Assembly: GCA_004296455.1 (NCBI GenBank)
Contig: AP018280.1
Location: 6,312,794-6,376,793, forward strand
Length of the DNA stretch: 64,000 bases
From: Calothrix sp. NIES-4101
GTDB lineage: Bacteria > Cyanobacteriota > Cyanobacteriia > Cyanobacteriales > Nostocaceae
Direction: 5' to 3'
Position numbers and translations under genes: made by a program. Below the pieces are notes generated by a model, which saw nothing but the letters and a program-made list of their open reading frames with translations, ran no database searches and was not told the origin of the DNA. Position 1 is the first letter of the stretch. Every line of letters begins with the position of its first letter. Positions 27,046-37,165 of the stretch are shown in pieces.

Positions 27046-27937
27046 GAAGGTAGGCGTATAGGTGTCCTACCGTTTCCTGAACATTGTGATGCATTAGCAA
27101 CCACGGAAGGGAAAGAGTTTGTATCAAGTATTTTGTGAAATGGTTGTCGGAGTTACTTTGAGAATCGCTGTTGATTATTGAGTTGAATAGATAATTATTG
27201 ATAGATGAAACCCGGAGTTTTTTAACGATTCAAATGCGTCATTGCGACGTAAGGTAGACGCAACACGGCTTCTCGGAGAGTAGCAATCTCAAGTTCTTTG
27301 TGGAAAACTACAGTTCTCAAGGAAGACAATGTTTACTTACTTTATTGGCACTAGTTTGACTAGCTAAAAGAGATGCGATCGCTCTTGGCAAATTCAATAC
27401 TGTGAACACGCTATTAAAGGGAGGAAATTGATTGCAAAAAATCAATTTTTCTGATAAATTTAATTTAAGATGGAATTTATTATAATGGAAATATTCGCAA
27501 AATTTTTATAATAGCTAACACCCAATTATATTAGAAATTAGTTTAATCTTCTCACATTTTCATCCCTTTGTATCCAAAAAACAAAAAAATCTTACAAAAC
27601 AATACAATAACCAATTAAAAAACATCCTCATTTTCCATGTGGAAAAAGTTGAAAAAATACCTTTGATGAAGACTCTGTGTATTTCTCATCTGAAGAAAAA
27701 TAAAATCAAACAAATAGCCGTCAAAACTGTAAATACCAACGCTACAATTACCTTTACAGCAAGTGACAAAATACGAGCGATCGCAACGCAATCGTTCAAG
27801 GTGGTAAAACTGAACTAAAAAATTAAAACTAAAGTTGGTTTTTGACTTTTCTCATCGCGATCGTGGTTTCATAAAAAATAAACTTAAATTCCTTTTTCTG
27901 CCTTTCCCCAATTATTCACCGAGGAGCGAACAAAAAC
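27046..27937. other. 0.9 kb intergenic region upstream of hpnH
   Basis: No gene was found. It contains a REP-like element at 27238-27290 and AT-rich sequence beyond 27420. The hpnH promoter should lie in the last 200 bases, but no clear box could be assigned. Confidence 0.5.
27238..27290. repeat. REP-like element
   Basis: The unit runs from GTCATTGCGACG to GTAGCAATCTC, with short complementary ends (ATTGC/GCAAT) and an internal ACGGCTTCTCGGAG. The CATTGCGA...AGCAATCTC form is a widespread bacterial intergenic repeat. Confidence 0.5.
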
Positions 27938-28954
27938 ATGGGAATCCATCTACCCCAAGCAATAGAAATCGGTAAATACTTAGTCACACAAAGACTCAAA
28001 GGACGTAAGCGCTTCCCTCTAATTTTGATGCTAGAACCACTATTTAGGTGCAACTTAGCATGTACTGGCTGCGGCAAAATTCAACATCCACCGGAAATTC
28101 TCAAACAAAACCTTTCCCCAGAAGAATGCTTTCAAGCCGTTGAAGAATGCGGTGCACCAGTTGTTTCTATCCCTGGAGGAGAACCGTTATTACATCCCCA
28201 AATCGATGAAATTGTCAGGGGATTAATTGCACGTAAGAAATTCGTATATTTATGTAGCAATGGTTTGTTATTAGAAAAAAGCTTGCATAAATTTGAACCA
28301 TCCCCTTACCTAACTTTCACCGTGCATCTTGATGGAATGCGGGAAAAACACGACGAATGTGTCGATAGAAAGGGCGTTTTCGATACAGCCATCAAAGCCA
28401 TCCAAGCAGCCAAAGCCCAAGGTTTTCGAGTTGCAATTAACACCACAGTATTCGATGGTACGAAACCAGAGGAAATGCAAGAATTCTTCGACTTCGTCAC
28501 CAGTCTCGGCATTGATGGTATGACTATATCTCCAGGATATAACTACGAATGGGCACCTGACCAAGACCATTTCCTCAAACGCGAGCAAACCAAAGCTCTA
28601 TTCCGGGAAATTCTTGCGCCCTTCAAAGCTGGTAGTAAAAAATGGGACTTTAATAACAGTCCTTTATTTCTTGATTTTCTCACAGGAGAAAAAGACTACG
28701 AATGTACACCTTGGGGAAGCCCTAGTTACAGTGTTTTAGGTTGGCAAAAACCTTGCTATTTGCTGAATGAAGGACATTATAAAACCTTCCAAGAATTACT
28801 TGATAAAACCGACTGGAGTGAATATGGACAGAAGAGCGGGAATCCCAAATGCTCTGATTGCATGGTTCATTGCGGTTACGAACCCACTGCGGCGATTGAT
28901 GCTATGCAGCCGGCAAATATTGGGCGTTCGATGAAAGCTTTGTGGGGAGGTTAA
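27938..28954 (+). CDS. hpnH: Adenosyl-hopene transferase HpnH (radical SAM)
   Basis: A 338-residue radical SAM enzyme that joins the 5'-deoxyadenosyl group to diploptene, the first step of C35 hopanoid side-chain synthesis. The iron-sulfur cluster cysteines are C38, C42 and C45 in [21 protein letters not shown] is the SAM-binding GGE region. A C-terminal Cys cluster ([11 protein letters not shown]) matches HpnH. The N-terminus [20 protein letters not shown] is the canonical start. The squalene-hopene cyclase gene is not in the window, so the pathway is split across the genome. Confidence 0.95.
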   Translation: MGIHLPQAIEIGKYLVTQRLKGRKRFPLILMLEPLFRCNLACTGCGKIQHPPEILKQNLSPEECFQAVEECGAPVVSIPGGEPLLHPQIDEIVRGLIARKKFVYLCSNGLLLEKSLHKFEPSPYLTFTVHLDGMREKHDECVDRKGVFDTAIKAIQAAKAQGFRVAINTTVFDGTKPEEMQEFFDFVTSLGIDGMTISPGYNYEWAPDQDHFLKREQTKALFREILAPFKAGSKKWDFNNSPLFLDFLTGEKDYECTPWGSPSYSVLGWQKPCYLLNEGHYKTFQELLDKTDWSEYGQKSGNPKCSDCMVHCGYEPTAAIDAMQPANIGRSMKALWGG

Positions 28955-29255
28955 GCAAAGTAATATACGTAGATATAACTAATTATTTTGATACAGTATC
29001 CATAGCACTCTAGTTTTTGGATTTTGCGATCGCACTCGATAATGCACAGAATATTGGCGATGGCGATCGCATATTAACCCGATTTCAAAGCTCAGAATGA
29101 GTTTTGTAAAGATAAATACAAAGATGCCAGTTAATCATTGAAAAAAAACAACATAGCAGTAGAATGTTTAGCGGATTAGCAACAGAAACGCAATGGTCAC
29201 TCAAATTCGTTAAAGTAGCTAATACCAGCTAAATTCTACAGGTAAACCGCAAGTC
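28955..29255. other. Intergenic region downstream of hpnH
   Basis: About 300 bases with two HIP1-like GCGATCGC sites (around 29026-29070) and no other recognisable element. Confidence 0.5.
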
Positions 29256-29762
29256 ATGTCTCAACAGCCTTTCTCCCACTCTACAATTGAACCTGAAGCT
29301 AAGGCACCGACTTTAAAACGACTGCGACAATTAACACGTTTGCTCGATCGCGCGATTGTGATTCCAGGTACACAAGTTGGTATCGGTTTAGACCCTATCT
29401 TGGGATTAGTGCCTGGAGGTGGTGACTTTTTGGGTGTAATGCTCTCTGCATATATTGTCTTAGAATCGGCAAGACTTGGTGCGCCTCGTTCGACTTTGAG
29501 TAGAATGGTTCTGAATATTATTGTTGATGGAGTAGTCGGAGCAGTTCCTGTATTCGGAGACTTTTTTGATTTCGCTTGGACTGCAAATACTCGTAATATC
29601 AGGTTACTAGAAGATTATTTGCAGTTTCCAGGGCAGCGTCGAAAAGCTGATTGGTGGTTTATTGCTGGGGTAATGCTCGTGTTATTAGTCGTTGCGATCG
29701 CTTTAGTCGCATTACCAGTTATATTACTGAGATGGGTAGCATCATTATTTACTGGCGGCTAG
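29256..29762 (+). CDS. DUF4112 domain-containing membrane protein
   Basis: A 168-residue protein. The DUF4112 core is plain: LTRLLDRAIVIPGTQVGIGL, GLVPGGGDFLG and GAVPVFGDFFDFAWTANTRN. A hydrophobic C-terminal helix follows (about residues 135-165). The domain's function is unknown. The next gene starts directly after this stop if its TTG start is used, or 42 bases later at ATG, so the two are almost certainly in one transcript. Confidence 0.88.
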   Translation: MSQQPFSHSTIEPEAKAPTLKRLRQLTRLLDRAIVIPGTQVGIGLDPILGLVPGGGDFLGVMLSAYIVLESARLGAPRSTLSRMVLNIIVDGVVGAVPVFGDFFDFAWTANTRNIRLLEDYLQFPGQRRKADWWFIAGVMLVLLVVAIALVALPVILLRWVASLFTGG

Positions 29763-29804
29763 TTGTCTCGATATTTATTAGTTATATTTGTTGCAAAATC
29801 TACA

Positions 29805-30740
29805 ATGAAAGATTGGTGGCAGCTGAACTTTCCCAATGGACGGCAGAGTTTGACTATTACGGATGCAAATGGCTATCCCGTCAAAATTGCCTACGGTGAA
29901 GTTGGTACTGGGAAACCATTATTTTTATTACATGGTATTGGTAGCTGGAGCTATAATTGGCGCAACAGCATCAAACCCCTATCAAAGTATTTTCGAGTTA
30001 TTTGTTTTGATGCAAAAGGCTATGGTTTTTCCGAAAAACCTGTATCGCGTCGAGAATCAGAAGGACATCAAGTAATAGAGTTTGCGCGAATTATTCAGGC
30101 ATTAGTGAATGAACCTGTTGTAATTTTAGCGGAATCCCTTGGTGCATTAACTGCACTAGCATTAGCACAGGAACATGCTGATTTAATTGCCAGATTAGCA
30201 GTAATTAATGTTCCTATTTTTGCCCACAAATTGCCCCATTGGGGAATGTCTTTGCTATCACAAACACCGCTTGAATTAATCCAAACTATTGATACTTTAC
30301 GTCTTTCCTATTTGTTTGCACCTCTAGTTAGGGAAGTGATGGCAATAGAACGTCGTAGTGTATTATATGATCCATCAAGCTTAACGGCAGAAGATGTGTA
30401 TTGGATAACCTATCCATATATAGAATTTTCAGGTACTTTAACAAAGGTTGCCGAAGAATTAAAAATTGCCACACAGGAAATTGAATCAGCGCAAAAAAAT
30501 CAACCAAATTGGTTAAGTAAAATTCAACTGAATTTGAGTAAAATTAATACTCCTACATTAATTATGTGGGGAAAACATGATACCTGGTTCCCTGCTAGTG
30601 ATGGGGAAAAGCTACAAAAACATATTCCGAATTCGCATTTGCAAATAATTAATGAATGTGGGCATGATGCCTCATCAGGTGCATCGCTAGCTATTAATAC
30701 AAATGTGTTGAATTTCCTCAAAGAAACTCAATTTGTGTGA
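29805..30740 (+). CDS. Alpha/beta hydrolase
   Basis: A 311-residue alpha/beta-hydrolase fold protein. The oxyanion region is LLHGIGSWSYNWR. The nucleophile elbow reads AESLGA with S111. This is a slight departure from GxSxG, the first Gly being Ala. The acid and base are likely the Asp of MWGKHDTWFP and the His of ECGHDAS. I use the ATG at 29805 (MKDWWQLNFP). A TTG at 29763 right after the DUF4112 stop is the alternative. Substrate unknown. Confidence 0.85.
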   Translation: MKDWWQLNFPNGRQSLTITDANGYPVKIAYGEVGTGKPLFLLHGIGSWSYNWRNSIKPLSKYFRVICFDAKGYGFSEKPVSRRESEGHQVIEFARIIQALVNEPVVILAESLGALTALALAQEHADLIARLAVINVPIFAHKLPHWGMSLLSQTPLELIQTIDTLRLSYLFAPLVREVMAIERRSVLYDPSSLTAEDVYWITYPYIEFSGTLTKVAEELKIATQEIESAQKNQPNWLSKIQLNLSKINTPTLIMWGKHDTWFPASDGEKLQKHIPNSHLQIINECGHDASSGASLAINTNVLNFLKETQFV

Positions 30741-30842
30741 TTTGCCAAAATCTGTAAATACTGATCAAATTAAAATATATATTCCCAATTACCAAAATGA
30801 AGGGATATAGAAGATAGAAATAATCAATCTTAACCCTAAATT

Positions 30843-31940
30843 ATGCAACCTCCTACTATATATATTGCTATCACAAATCACGGATTTGGTCATGCGACTC
30901 GAACTGCATCTGTAGCCGCTACCATTCAAAAACTATTACCTGAAGTTCTCCTAATTCTCACCACGACAGCACCCCGATGGTTGTTAGAATGCTACATCAA
31001 AGGAGATTTTATTCACCGTCAGCGTGCGTATGATTTAGGAGTAGTACAAGCTGATAGTTTGAAGATGGATAAAGCCGCAACTCTCGAAAAACTATTAGAA
31101 ATTCAAAAAAAACAAAACTCAATTATTGCTTCAGAAGTTGATTTTATTCAACAAAATCGTGTTGATTTAATCTTAGGAGATATTCCTTTCCTGACACCAG
31201 TAATTGCTCAAAAAGCCAATATTCCTTGCTGGATGATTAGTAATTTTTCCTGGGATTTTATTTATCGAGATTGGGGTGGTGATTTTGTTGCAGTTGCCGA
31301 TTGGATTAGCGAATGTTACAGTATGTACCCTGGAGTCACCTCAGAACAATATCGTACCTTCCGTCTTCCTTTCTACGTACCAATGCCAGCCTTTCCCAAT
31401 ATTACCGACATTGGTTTAACAGGTGGCTCCCCTCGCTACTCAGAAGCGGAAATTCGCTCTATTTGGAACATCAATACAGCTAAAGAAAAAACTATTTTAC
31501 TTACCTTTGGTGGATTAGGATTACAGCAAATTCCTTACCATAACCTCAAACAATTCCCCGATTGGCAATTTATCTCCTTCGACGTATCAGCACCAGATTT
31601 ACCCAACCTACTCAAAATCGCTGATAGAAAATGCCGTCCTGTAGATTTCATGCCTATTTGTAGCAGAGTCGTATCTAAACCGGGCTTTGGCACTTTCGCG
31701 GAAGCAACTAAACTTGATTTACCAATCGTTTCCGTAACTCGCGATGACTTTGCGGAAGCTGCATACTTACTCGAAGGAATTGCGAACTATAACCAACATC
31801 AAATTCTGACACCTCAAGAATTTTTCGATGGAAATTGGGATTTTCTCAATCAACCACTGCAAAAACCCCGTAAAACAGAACCCATTGCTAAAGATGGTAA
31901 CGAAGTCATTGCCGCAAAAATCATTGAATTTTTCAATTAA
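30843..31940 (+). CDS. GT-B type glycosyltransferase-like protein
   Basis: A 365-residue protein with the MurG/UDP-glycosyltransferase-like two-domain layout. The N-terminal glycine-rich loop is ITNHGFGHATRTASVAA. The C-terminal nucleotide-sugar region has ILLTFGGLGLQQIPYHNL, followed by SRVVSKPGFGTFAEATKL. It resembles the N-terminal glycosyltransferase-like domain of L-arabinokinase. The sugar and acceptor cannot be determined. It lies 102 bases after the hydrolase on the same strand and could belong to that unit. Confidence 0.8.
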   Translation: MQPPTIYIAITNHGFGHATRTASVAATIQKLLPEVLLILTTTAPRWLLECYIKGDFIHRQRAYDLGVVQADSLKMDKAATLEKLLEIQKKQNSIIASEVDFIQQNRVDLILGDIPFLTPVIAQKANIPCWMISNFSWDFIYRDWGGDFVAVADWISECYSMYPGVTSEQYRTFRLPFYVPMPAFPNITDIGLTGGSPRYSEAEIRSIWNINTAKEKTILLTFGGLGLQQIPYHNLKQFPDWQFISFDVSAPDLPNLLKIADRKCRPVDFMPICSRVVSKPGFGTFAEATKLDLPIVSVTRDDFAEAAYLLEGIANYNQHQILTPQEFFDGNWDFLNQPLQKPRKTEPIAKDGNEVIAAKIIEFFN

Positions 31941-32363
31941 TTGCAATTAATTAACTCAATAGTTAGTGGATACTAAATTGCTAGTAAAGTTTAATTTCAA
32001 CATCTTCCTATCTGTAAGATTAGTGGTAACTTAATGTATAGAGCCACAAAGGTTCTATGGCAGATACAACAGCCAGTCAAGTTAACTAGTGAAATTAATT
32101 TAAGAGGTCAAAAAGCTGTTTTATTCATCTGTCTCCCAAACTAACAACGCCCAACTTAATAGCTGAAATTTCCTCATACTACTAACTGGGGGTAATGCAA
32201 ATAATTGTTAATCAACAAGATTCAATTATTGATAAATGCAACCCCATAGGGAATACTATATGAGAGGAGATTAATTAAGCTAGTCCGAGTCTGGGTGTTG
32301 TTGTTTTAAGAAGTAATTAAATTAAAGTAGTAAATATAATTATAAATACAATTAAACTTAATC
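31941..32363. other. Intergenic region
   Basis: About 420 bases between two convergent genes. I see no recognisable element beyond AT-rich sequence and short direct repeats. Confidence 0.5.
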
Positions 32364-32597
32364 TTACCAACCGAAAAACTTTCTCACATCATTTACTAAT
32401 TGTTGCAGCATTTGTGGTAAATTGCTGATTTTTTGTATAAGTGTTTCGGGACTAAATCCAAAAAATACTAAAATAATTCCAATGACAAAAATTGCGATCG
32501 CAGCACTAATTACTGTGTTTAAAACATTCAGTAAAGCTTTAAAAATAAGCCATACAACTATTAATTGAGCGATTAAAAAAATTAAGTTAGTTGACAT
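32364..32597 (-). CDS. Small membrane protein, 77 aa
   Basis: Two hydrophobic helices (residues about 5-22 and 28-48) are joined by a short loop. An amphipathic C-terminus follows (LIQKISNLPQMLQQLVNDVR). There is no named family that I can assign. Composition and clean start (MSTNLIFLIAQLIVVWLIFK) support a real gene. It is divergent from yjbQ with 194 bases between. Confidence 0.7.
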   Translation of the reverse strand: MSTNLIFLIAQLIVVWLIFKALLNVLNTVISAAIAIFVIGIILVFFGFSPETLIQKISNLPQMLQQLVNDVRKFFGW

Positions 32598-32791
32598 AAT
32601 ATTACCTGCATATCCAGAGAATCAAGAGTTGTTAAATCTGAATTCTAACTTCTGATCTTAATTCAGACAAAAAAATCTTTCAGTGCTGGTCAATACTCTT
32701 CTATAAATGAGAGAATAAAATCGAAGTCGTCAGTCAAGTTAATCTTCTAGACTAATGACTCATCATTAATAGTCAATGAAAATATTTCTAA

Positions 32792-33205
32792 ATGACTCAT
32801 TATCAAAAATTACTCAGAGTTTCTACTAATGGCAAATCGCTATACAATATTACATCAAAGATTGCCGAAATAGTAGCAGAATCAGGAGTACAAACAGGAC
32901 TATGCACACTATTTTTACGTCATACATCAGCTAGTTTAATTATCCAAGAAAATGCTGATCCAGATGTGCTACTTGATTTAGCCAACTTTATGGCAAAACT
33001 AGTTCCAGAATCAGCAAAATATATCCATGATGCCGAAGGTAGTGACGATATGCCAGCCCATATCCGCACTGCTTTAACCCATACTTCCGAACATATTCCC
33101 ATTAACAAAGGATATCTAGTTTTAGGCACATGGCAGGGTATTTATGTTTGGGAACATCGACAGCAAAACCACACTAGAGAATTAGTAGTCCACATTTCTG
33201 GATAA
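32792..33205 (+). CDS. yjbQ: YjbQ family protein (UPF0047)
   Basis: A 137-residue protein of the secondary thiamine-phosphate synthase family. The conserved block GLCTLFLRHTSASLIIQENA contains the active-site His, and HIRTALTHTSEHIP and IYVWEHR complete the pattern. Its main physiological activity is still unclear; weak thiamine phosphate synthase activity is known for relatives. Full length, with canonical N-terminus (MTHYQKLLRVSTNGKSLYNI). Confidence 0.92.
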   Translation: MTHYQKLLRVSTNGKSLYNITSKIAEIVAESGVQTGLCTLFLRHTSASLIIQENADPDVLLDLANFMAKLVPESAKYIHDAEGSDDMPAHIRTALTHTSEHIPINKGYLVLGTWQGIYVWEHRQQNHTRELVVHISG

Positions 33206-33850
33206 AAATTCTGATGACTAATATCAGCAACACTTAAGTTCTGGGGAAATTCGGTTTGATTATTATTTGAGGTTGCACAAAAGTCTAGCTAATATCCTCA
33301 ATGAAGAGGAGAAGTTGAGGATATTGCCTTTCTCTATTTAGGGCTTGCTGATTAAAGCTAGAACCTAATTAAAATCAGGGTTTCAATCCTTTTTATTCCA
33401 ATCAAGTGCAAGGTTATAGTATTTAGAAGCTAAAAATCCTTACATTTCAGTGGAAAATTGTGGGGTGAATTTAGAAACTAACGCCTAAAGCTGCCATTTC
33501 TTAGGCTGTGTGGTATCTAGATTTGCTTTGTGGGGTTTTTCAGCAAGCCCTATTTAATTTTCAATATTTAATTCAATGGAAAGAATAAATCACCAGAGCG
33601 TAGAAAACTTCTGAAAAATATTGACACAATTAAAACTTAAATGTCTCAATTTATTCAGTATTCAAGTACATCTAGCTATCTTCTACTACCCCGGTGTTTT
33701 TAGAACGGATAATTCCGCCAAAAGTACAAAAGTAAAGGGTTTGGTAATACTATCTCTCTTGTATTTGGCGTGCCGTATCCTGTTACACAGTTTTTCCAAA
33801 AGTTTCTCAATCAAAAATTTATCTACTTGTGATGCATAGTCAACCAAGTT
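33206..33850. other. Intergenic region containing a MITE
   Basis: Apart from the 210-bp element at 33341-33550 (see separate entry), the rest is AT-rich. A 72-codon frame at 33621-33839 has no supporting features and I do not annotate it. Confidence 0.6.
33341..33550. mobile_element. Non-autonomous element (MITE), 210 bp, with 6-bp target duplication
   Basis: The ends are an 11-bp perfect inverted repeat, GGGCTTGCTGA at left and TCAGCAAGCCC at right. The bases immediately outside, 33335-33340 and 33551-33556, are both TATTTA, a 6-bp target-site duplication. There is no coding capacity. It was probably mobilised in trans by a transposase from elsewhere in the genome, recognising these ends. 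Confidence 0.85.
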
Positions 33851-34507
33851 TTACCAAATAAAAGGAATTAAACGCGCGCTGTTTTTTTGGTATTCTGCAT
33901 ATTCTGAATATTTGGTAGACATTGACTTTTCCTTTTGAAGGATGCGTGGTAGATACTGAATTGCAATAACGATAGGTAAAATATATGCCCAAATGGAGCC
34001 AGCAATGACGCTAAAACTGGAATAGCGCATTAAGTCACCGAAATAATTGATATTACGCGAAAATCTCCAAATATTATCGCTGACTAATTGTTGTCCAAGT
34101 TCCTTGGCAGTAAGTTTTTGAATATCTGCGGCTGTATTAATTAACGTTCCGAAAATATACAAAGGTAGTGCGATTAAAACCTCTGTGATTGATAGTGGAT
34201 TCGGGTTGATAAAAGCAAAATAACCTGGCAATGCATAAAAAGCGCCAATAAATACAAAAGCGAAAATAAACGCAGGAAATCCTACAGGTTCACTAAATAA
34301 TTTTTTTCGAGGAGGGAAAAGCCACTGTTCCAACAACCACCAAATACAGTAGCCAACATGCAAGCACAGATAAATAGCTTGCCGCACATCTTTGATGCCA
34401 AAGACAAGAGCGAAGCCAATGAGAATAATGATGGTGAAAAATTTGGCGATGTTAATTGCGGTTAAGGCTGTCCATCCACTTTTCTCTGTTTTGGCTATAT
34501 TTTGCAT
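33851..34507 (-). CDS. ICMT/DUF1295-like membrane methyltransferase or reductase
   Basis: A 218-residue polytopic protein with about five hydrophobic segments. The C-terminal SRNINYFGDLMRYSSFSV and STKYSEYAEYQKNSARLIPF match the isoprenylcysteine-methyltransferase/steroid-reductase (DUF1295) superfamily, where this part binds the cofactor. The substrate is unknown. An SDR gene ends 48 bases upstream on the same strand, so the two may act on the same lipid or ketone substrate. Confidence 0.78.
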   Translation of the reverse strand: MQNIAKTEKSGWTALTAINIAKFFTIIILIGFALVFGIKDVRQAIYLCLHVGYCIWWLLEQWLFPPRKKLFSEPVGFPAFIFAFVFIGAFYALPGYFAFINPNPLSITEVLIALPLYIFGTLINTAADIQKLTAKELGQQLVSDNIWRFSRNINYFGDLMRYSSFSVIAGSIWAYILPIVIAIQYLPRILQKEKSMSTKYSEYAEYQKNSARLIPFIW

Positions 34508-34555
34508 GAGCTAATCCATTTAGGAATTGTAATAATAAGCACTTACGTAAATATT

Positions 34556-35326
34556 TTACAGCTTGCGATTGACCAAAGTCGTACTAGCTTGATCAACAGG
34601 CATTAAAATAACTTCATTAATATTCACATGTGAGGGACGGGTGGCGCAGAAAAAGATGACATCCGCAATATCATCAGGGGTAAGGGGAGTTAATCCTTGA
34701 TAAACTCTGTCTGCCTTTTGATTATCCCCATGAAAACGCACATTACTAAATTCTGTTTCTACCATACCTGGGTCAACAGAAGTTACCCGAACTTGCGTAC
34801 CAATTAAATCGAGTTTTAAACCTTCAGAAATCGACTTTACAGCTGCTTTTGTGCCGCAATAAACATTACCACCCGGATATGTTTGATGTCCGGCAATAGA
34901 ACCGATGTTAATAATATGACCTTGATTGCGCTGTACCATTCCTGGTAAGACGTAGCGAGTGACGTACAGTAAGCCTTTAATATTGGTATCAATCATTTCC
35001 TCCCAGTCTTGAAAATCACCTTCTTGGAGTTTATCTAAACCGCGACTGAGACCAGCATTATTAATCAGGATATCAATATTTGAGCAATTGGGGGGAAGAT
35101 CAGAAATAGCAGACTCAACTGCAATGCGATCGCGTACATCTAACTGAATTAAATGTACATTTAGAGGTTGAATATGTAAATCTTTGACTATTTGCTGCAA
35201 TTTTTCGATTCGTCGTGCAGCCAAAATCAATTTTGCTCCAGCTTGAGCAAAGTATTTCACACAAGCTGCACCAATGCCGCTACTAGCACCTGTGATTAAG
35301 ACGACTTGATTTTTAATTGAAAGCAT
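34556..35326 (-). CDS. SDR family oxidoreductase
   Basis: A 256-residue classical short-chain dehydrogenase close to the YdfG (NADP-dependent 3-hydroxy acid dehydrogenase) group. The TGASSGIG cofactor loop is at 12-19 and NNAG is at 89-92. The catalytic S143, Y156 and K160 are all present. An Arg pair after the second strand (AARRI) suggests NADP preference. It sits 48 bases upstream of the ICMT-like gene on the same strand, implying co-transcription. The start at 35326 gives the usual N-terminus. Confidence 0.93.
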   Translation of the reverse strand: MLSIKNQVVLITGASSGIGAACVKYFAQAGAKLILAARRIEKLQQIVKDLHIQPLNVHLIQLDVRDRIAVESAISDLPPNCSNIDILINNAGLSRGLDKLQEGDFQDWEEMIDTNIKGLLYVTRYVLPGMVQRNQGHIINIGSIAGHQTYPGGNVYCGTKAAVKSISEGLKLDLIGTQVRVTSVDPGMVETEFSNVRFHGDNQKADRVYQGLTPLTPDDIADVIFFCATRPSHVNINEVILMPVDQASTTLVNRKL

Positions 35327-35640
35327 TCTGATTTAGTCATATGTATTTAAATTATGAATATCACAAAATTTAATTACTTTAGTTACAAAGTAGATTGAGA
35401 TTATTTTAAAGAGTTAAATCAAGTATATTTACAGATTTAGATATTTGACATTGGAAATTATTGATGTTTTATACCTAAGTAGTGACCCCACAAAATTAAA
35501 GTTATTTTGTCAATTTTATTTGAGCAGATTTAATTATTTATACTGATACAAAAGCAATTACGATATGTATATATTTGATTGGTGGCAGTAGATTAAGCCA
35601 TAAAAAATACTAAAAATAATACAATCTTTTTTGAAAACTA
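35327..35640. other. Intergenic region with divergent promoters
   Basis: About 310 bases of AT-rich sequence between divergent genes. No specific element was identified. Confidence 0.5.
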
Positions 35641-36063
35641 ATGAATAAAAAACAACTTTGGTTAAAGACTGCATTATCCTTATTGGTGAGTGCAGTTGCA
35701 TTTCCAGGCTCTTTACCAGCCCATGCAGGTTTCGATGGTACTAATTGTACCTGGGGTGGAGAATGGAATTCCTATTGGAGTTATGCAGATGGGTCAAAAG
35801 CTGCATCCAAATTGTTGATTACACCCAATAGTAATGGAATTAAAGGTATATACGAAACTGGAGCTTTTGAAGGAACAGTTGTCAAAGGTAAACCTTGGCT
35901 AGTTCGAGGAAAATGGTGGCAAACTCAAGGTAGTCAAGCATCAGGTAATTTTTTATTCAAAATGACAATTGACCGTTCTGGGAAAGCTTGCAATCTGACT
36001 GGACAGTGGAGTAGTGGCAATAGTACTCCTAATTTATCGTGGGATGCAATCCAAAAGTGGTAG
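35641..36063 (+). CDS. Secreted protein of unknown function, 140 aa
   Basis: A clear signal peptide (MNKKQLWLKTALSLLVSAVA to a likely cut after PAHA) precedes a roughly 110-residue mature part. This is rich in Trp, Gly and Ser, has two Cys that could form a disulfide, and likely folds as a small beta structure (WGGEWNSYWSYADGSKAA, GTVVKGKPWLVRGKWW). I do not recognise a family. A strong hairpin follows the stop. Confidence 0.75.
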   Translation: MNKKQLWLKTALSLLVSAVAFPGSLPAHAGFDGTNCTWGGEWNSYWSYADGSKAASKLLITPNSNGIKGIYETGAFEGTVVKGKPWLVRGKWWQTQGSQASGNFLFKMTIDRSGKACNLTGQWSSGNSTPNLSWDAIQKW

Positions 36064-36093
36064 TATCGCATTCAGATAACTAAATATTTAACC

Positions 36094-36124
36094 ATTAGGT
36101 GCGTTTTTAATCAACGCACCTAAT
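36094..36124 (+). terminator. Hairpin downstream of the secreted-protein gene
   Basis: ATTAGGTGCGTT and AACGCACCTAAT form a perfect 12-bp stem with a 7-base loop, 30 bases after the stop. There is no long T-run after it, so termination is probable but not certain. Confidence 0.6.
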
Positions 36125-36272
36125 TCATTATTTGGTATTACTGAATATAGGCATGAACTGAGTGTACATAACTATTTTTCTACAAGGATTTTATCATTAC
36201 ACAAAGTTTTTTTTACGCATTATTATTAATGCATTATCAAGTCAGTAACACCCATTATTTAAGCTGCAAAAA

Positions 36273-37082
36273 TTACTTAACTACTTGTACTCGCTGCGTC
36301 ACCATTGTTGTGCCATCACCACGCATAATGACTGCGGAAACCCACTGACTACCAGGGGTTGCGGGAGCTTTGCCAACTTTGAATAATCCACCTGCGGAGA
36401 GCAATTCCAGATTCACAGAAGTGGGAGCCAGGTATTTTTCCGGCTTTACTGGTTCCTCCAAAGCTGCGCCTAAAAGATAATCTTCGCCCAGGGGTTCTTG
36501 AACGATCGCATCAAAACTGTATAGTTGTCCTACCTTCACCTGTTGGGGTAATTTAATATCAAGCTGAGGTGGTTTGGCTCCGGAGGTTAACTGGGTTCGT
36601 TCGGACAATATATCCTGTTGGATAATTTGCGAACCAGAGATGCGCTGACGCGAGCGAATTGTCGTATTGAGTCCTATATTCTGACTGTTTGCTGAAGCTA
36701 AACCGGAAATTTGGGTTACAGTTTCGGCAATCGTGACATTACCTTGAGTTTTCCAAGATTGTAACTGGGTACTGTAGCGCAATTTAGGGTAGCGCTGCCA
36801 AAGCGATACTAAAGCCTTTTCCATATTCGGACGTGTCAAACCATCGCTATGGGTAAAATTTGGACTATAGTATTGCATTACAGCTTTGACATCGCCTTTA
36901 CTAGCGGCGGTATCAATTTGTGCTAGGAGGTTTTTGAGTGCAGGAGGAGCATTAGCCGGAGTACTGGCGTGAACACATTGCCAGCCAGTAATGAAACTGA
37001 GGGCAAGTAGAAAGAAAGTTAACTTGCGGTTGACTCTGACTACATGGGAGCGTCTTAGTAATAAATTAATCAAGTTAGACAT
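36273..37082 (-). CDS. Secreted or membrane-anchored NTF2-like protein, 269 aa
   Basis: A hydrophobic N-terminal segment (residues about 18-40) is a signal peptide or anchor. It is followed by a compact region resembling the SnoaL/NTF2-like fold (LLAQIDTAASKGDVKAVMQY to SLWQRYPKLRYSTQLQSW). A second beta-rich domain begins near KPPQLDIKLPQQVKVGQLYS. The exact function is unknown. It diverges from murG, with 83 bases between the starts, so they share a regulatory gap. Confidence 0.72.
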   Translation of the reverse strand: MSNLINLLLRRSHVVRVNRKLTFFLLALSFITGWQCVHASTPANAPPALKNLLAQIDTAASKGDVKAVMQYYSPNFTHSDGLTRPNMEKALVSLWQRYPKLRYSTQLQSWKTQGNVTIAETVTQISGLASANSQNIGLNTTIRSRQRISGSQIIQQDILSERTQLTSGAKPPQLDIKLPQQVKVGQLYSFDAIVQEPLGEDYLLGAALEEPVKPEKYLAPTSVNLELLSAGGLFKVGKAPATPGSQWVSAVIMRGDGTTMVTQRVQVVK

Positions 37083-37165
37083 TGCTGATACGTTGAATAT
37101 TTAACTACAGAAAACTGTGAATTTGTTTTATCTTAATTAAGCTAGCGAGAAAACGCGGAATTTTG

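Noticed and set aside
33621-33839. 72-codon frame near the ICMT-like gene
   Set aside because: No ribosome-binding site, mixed composition and no recognisable motif; more likely chance in AT-rich sequence.
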